Assembly: GCF_004349105.1 (NCBI RefSeq)
Contig: NZ_SMLB01000003.1
Span: forward strand, 1 to 64,000
Reading direction: 5' to 3'
DNA from: Jiangella aurantiaca
GTDB taxonomy: Bacteria; Actinomycetota; Actinomycetes; Jiangellales; Jiangellaceae
DNA: 64,000 bases
The translations under genes were made by a program, and so were the position numbers. The notes beneath the pieces were generated by a model. The model saw only the letters and a program-made list of their open reading frames with translations, was not told where the DNA came from and ran no database searches. Below are positions 62,381 through 64,000 of the stretch, one piece after another; within the stretch, counting starts at the first letter, position 1; each line of letters opens with the position of its first letter.

Positions 62381-62403
62381 CACGTGTATCGAGGAGGCCG
62401 GCG

Positions 62404-62823
62404 TTGACCGAGAGCACTCCGACCGCTGAGTTCCTGCGGCAGGGCATGAATCCAGCGGTCGACGTCGCGCCGGTCATCAAGCCGAGCGTGGTGCACGTCC
62501 CGTCCAGCCTGCTGTCGCTGGTGGCGGCGGAGCGCCAGCGGTCGGGCCGGTCGAACGGGCAGATCCTCATCGATGCGATCGAAGCCGGACACGAACACCT
62601 GGTCAAACTGCACAATGAGTCCAACAGCATAGGAGGCCGACTCTTCACCGCCCGCACGGCGAAGCCCCAACTTCCCGTGGCCCAGCCCCTCTCGCCGCTC
62701 AACATCCGTCTCTACAAACAGGACTACGAGGTACTGGACCGACTCGTCACCGAGCTCGGCGCAGGCTCCCGCAGCCGGCTGGCGACCCTGGCCCTCGCCC
62801 ACTACCTCGACCGCTCCACCTAG
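62404..62823 (+). CDS. Double ribbon-helix-helix DNA-binding protein
   Basis: 139 residues from a TTG at 62404 with GAGGAGG upstream. Two ribbon-helix-helix-like units are visible. The first is near residues 28-65 (VVHVPSSLLSLVAAERQRSGRSNGQILIDAI). The second, near 97-137, is PLNIRLYKQDYEVLDRLV then AGSRSRLATLALAHYL. One chain would thus form a pseudo-dimer. Such proteins act as repressors or as the centromere-binding partner of ParA. A ParA-like gene follows two genes on, which fits a partition-like or pilus-positioning role. Confidence 0.7.
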   Translation: MTESTPTAEFLRQGMNPAVDVAPVIKPSVVHVPSSLLSLVAAERQRSGRSNGQILIDAIEAGHEHLVKLHNESNSIGGRLFTARTAKPQLPVAQPLSPLNIRLYKQDYEVLDRLVTELGAGSRSRLATLALAHYLDRST

Positions 62824-62892
62824 CGACCAGCACAGCCCTGCCCAACCAGCAACACCAGCGACACCTCCCTTCCCCGGACATGCAGGACGGCA

Positions 62893-63594
62893 ATGATGAG
62901 TTCGCCCCCCACCCATCAGCCGGCGCCCGATCAGCTCGACGACGACTTCGAGATCGCCGAGGCCAAGCTGGAACCGGCCGTCGCCGCGCCGCCTAAGCAG
63001 CGCCGCCGGCCGGCGTTGATCGGCCTCGGCGTGGCCCTGGTCGCCCTCGGTGGCCTGGGCGCCGCCTGGCTGGCCACGAGCATGAGTGAGACGGTCGACG
63101 TCATCGCGGTGCGCGAGGACGTCGCCCGCGGCGAGCAGATCACCGAGGACGACCTCACGAGGGCGAGCATCAACGCCGACCCCGCGCTCGACCCGATACC
63201 CGAGACGCGCCGCAGCGAGGTGGTCGGCCAGTACGCGTCCGTCGACCTCGCGGCCGGCACGCTGGTCACCGAGAACTCGTTCAGCGGGAGCATCCAGCCC
63301 GCCGAGGGCGAGTCGATGGTCGGTGTCGCGGTGACGACCGCCCAGCTGCCCAGCGAGCCGCTGCGCCCCGGCGACACCGTCCGCATCGTCGACACCCCGA
63401 ACCCGCAGGACGACCCGCCCGGCTCGACGCCCGACTCGATCGAGGCGACGGTCGTGTCGACGTCGGTCGACCCGGAGACGGGTCAGCGGATGGTCAACGT
63501 CGTCCTGCCCGAGGTGCGCGCCCCCGACCTCGCCGCCCGCGTCGCGACCGGGCGCATCGTCGTCATTCTGATGTCGCGCGCGGGAGGCGAGTGA
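62893..63594 (+). CDS. SAF-domain membrane protein (CpaB/RcpC-like)
   Basis: 233 residues from an ATG at 62893 (a second ATG is at 62896). The acidic N-terminal 35 residues and a basic PPKQRRRPA stretch precede a single membrane segment (about 41-63). A SAF/CpaB domain follows outside: IAVREDVARGEQITEDDLTRA, VVGQYASVDLAAGTLVT, and VAVTTAQLPSEPLRPGDTVRIV. CpaB/RcpC proteins belong to Tad pilus systems. The stop overlaps the ParA-like start, as in Tad loci where cpaB and cpaE are close. Confidence 0.88.
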   Translation: MMSSPPTHQPAPDQLDDDFEIAEAKLEPAVAAPPKQRRRPALIGLGVALVALGGLGAAWLATSMSETVDVIAVREDVARGEQITEDDLTRASINADPALDPIPETRRSEVVGQYASVDLAAGTLVTENSFSGSIQPAEGESMVGVAVTTAQLPSEPLRPGDTVRIVDTPNPQDDPPGSTPDSIEATVVSTSVDPETGQRMVNVVLPEVRAPDLAARVATGRIVVILMSRAGGE

Positions 63595-64000
63595 TGGCCG
63601 TCGTCGCGCTCACCTCGGCACGAGGGGCCCCTGGCGTCACAACCACGGCGCTGGCCATGGCGATGCTGTGGCCGCGGTCGGTCGTGCTGGTCGAGGCCGA
63701 CGTCGCCGGAAGCAGCAGCATCCTCGCTGGGTACCTGCGCGGCACCGTCCCACCCGACCGCGGCCTGGTCAGCCTGGCCGTCGCGCACCGGCGCGGCGTG
63801 CTGGACGAGAAGTTCTACGACCAGAGCATCCCGCTCATCGAGAACCGCGTCCGGCTGGTCCCCGGGCTGGTCAACGCCCAGCAGGCGGCCAGCATGGACA
63901 AGCTGTGGTCGCCGCTGAGCATCGTGCTGGCCAACCTCGAGCGCACGGGCACCGACGTCATCATCGACGCCGGGCGGCTCGGCATGCGGCACGGGCCGAT
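63594..64000 (+). CDS. ParA/CpaE-like protein (3' end outside window)
   Basis: The first 135 residues from an ATG at 63594. The fold start is MAVVALTSARGAPGVTTTALAMAML, then VVLVEADVAGSSSILAGYL, which matches the deviant Walker A and switch I of the ParA/MinD/CpaE group. The P-loop reads GAPGVTT, so the conserved lysine is valine, and ATP hydrolysis is doubtful. Similar lysine-less CpaE/TadZ proteins localise pili without normal ATPase activity. More of a Tad-like locus (CpaF ATPase, TadBC) may lie beyond the edge. Confidence 0.8.
   Translation, partial: MAVVALTSARGAPGVTTTALAMAMLWPRSVVLVEADVAGSSSILAGYLRGTVPPDRGLVSLAVAHRRGVLDEKFYDQSIPLIENRVRLVPGLVNAQQAASMDKLWSPLSIVLANLERTGTDVIIDAGRLGMRHGP

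Noticed and set aside
61968-62403. A seventh copy of the regulon promoter before the ribbon-helix-helix/SAF/ParA genes
   Set aside because: GTCACA-like sequences occur but none has ACCTAC at a 17-base spacing.
62235-62429. 64-residue frame before the ribbon-helix-helix gene
   Set aside because: Overlaps a leader hairpin and the downstream start; composition is not coding-like.
1-64000. CRISPR array, insertion sequence, prophage, rRNA or tRNA genes
   Set aside because: No regularly spaced repeats, transposase, phage structural genes, rRNA sequence or tRNA cloverleaf was recognised anywhere in the window.

Overview
The window is high-GC actinobacterial chromosome. GTG and TTG starts are common, genes overlap by ATGA/GTGA, and the core order rplI-rpsR-ssb-rpsF, GT87 / class A PBP / PadR / ino1, and pcnA-NUDIX-DUF6049-murJ-sigM-rsmA-trxB-trxA is the one found around oriC in Streptomyces, Mycobacterium and relatives. 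The conservon (cvnABCD), a Tat-dependent PhoD and the murJ-pseudokinase fusion fit a filamentous or soil actinomycete. A Jiangella-like organism is my guess from overall feel only.

Layout. 1-5.8 kb (minus strand): a sensor kinase cut by the left edge, a TetR regulator, the ribosomal/ssb operon, an exported amidase-family protein and a small unknown. 5.9-11.9 kb: endonuclease IV, a divergent MarR/YceI pair, a FemAB-like aminoacyltransferase coupled to an alanine-racemase-like protein, and PhoD. 12-19 kb: two polytopic glycosyltransferases, a class A PBP, PadR with its probable operator, and inositol-phosphate synthase followed by an unusual repeat/hairpin block. 19.5-24.1 kb: a complete conservon. 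24.2-26.3 kb: tandem lipoprotein paralogues, one broken. 26.4-38.8 kb: an epimerase, DUF3054, pcnA, and the cell-envelope/redox run from NUDIX to trxA with a sigma-R-type promoter in front of trxB.

Core synteny stops after trxA. A dispersed inverted repeat lies there, and beyond it (39-64 kb) is accessory DNA of one theme. It has a small membrane protein, an operon built on an FtsK/EccC-like ATPase with two all-helical partners, an almost complete Tcp-type (Gram-positive conjugation) type IV secretion apparatus (TcpA, C, D, E, F, G and H analogues) with unusual extra genes (J-domain membrane protein, YbjN-like protein), a sigma-factor-like protein, a double ribbon-helix-helix protein, a SAF-domain membrane protein and a ParA/CpaE-like protein with no P-loop lysine. 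No relaxase, integrase or att site is visible inside the window.

Main discovery: six intergenic sites share GTCAC(A/G)-N17-ACCT(A/T)C, always with exactly 17 bases between the halves and always upstream of and pointing at genes of this accessory block, on both strands. They tie the membrane protein, the FtsK operon, the helical-protein operon and three segments of the Tcp-like cluster into one predicted regulon. The sigma-like gene divergent from the sixth site is the obvious candidate for the factor that reads it.
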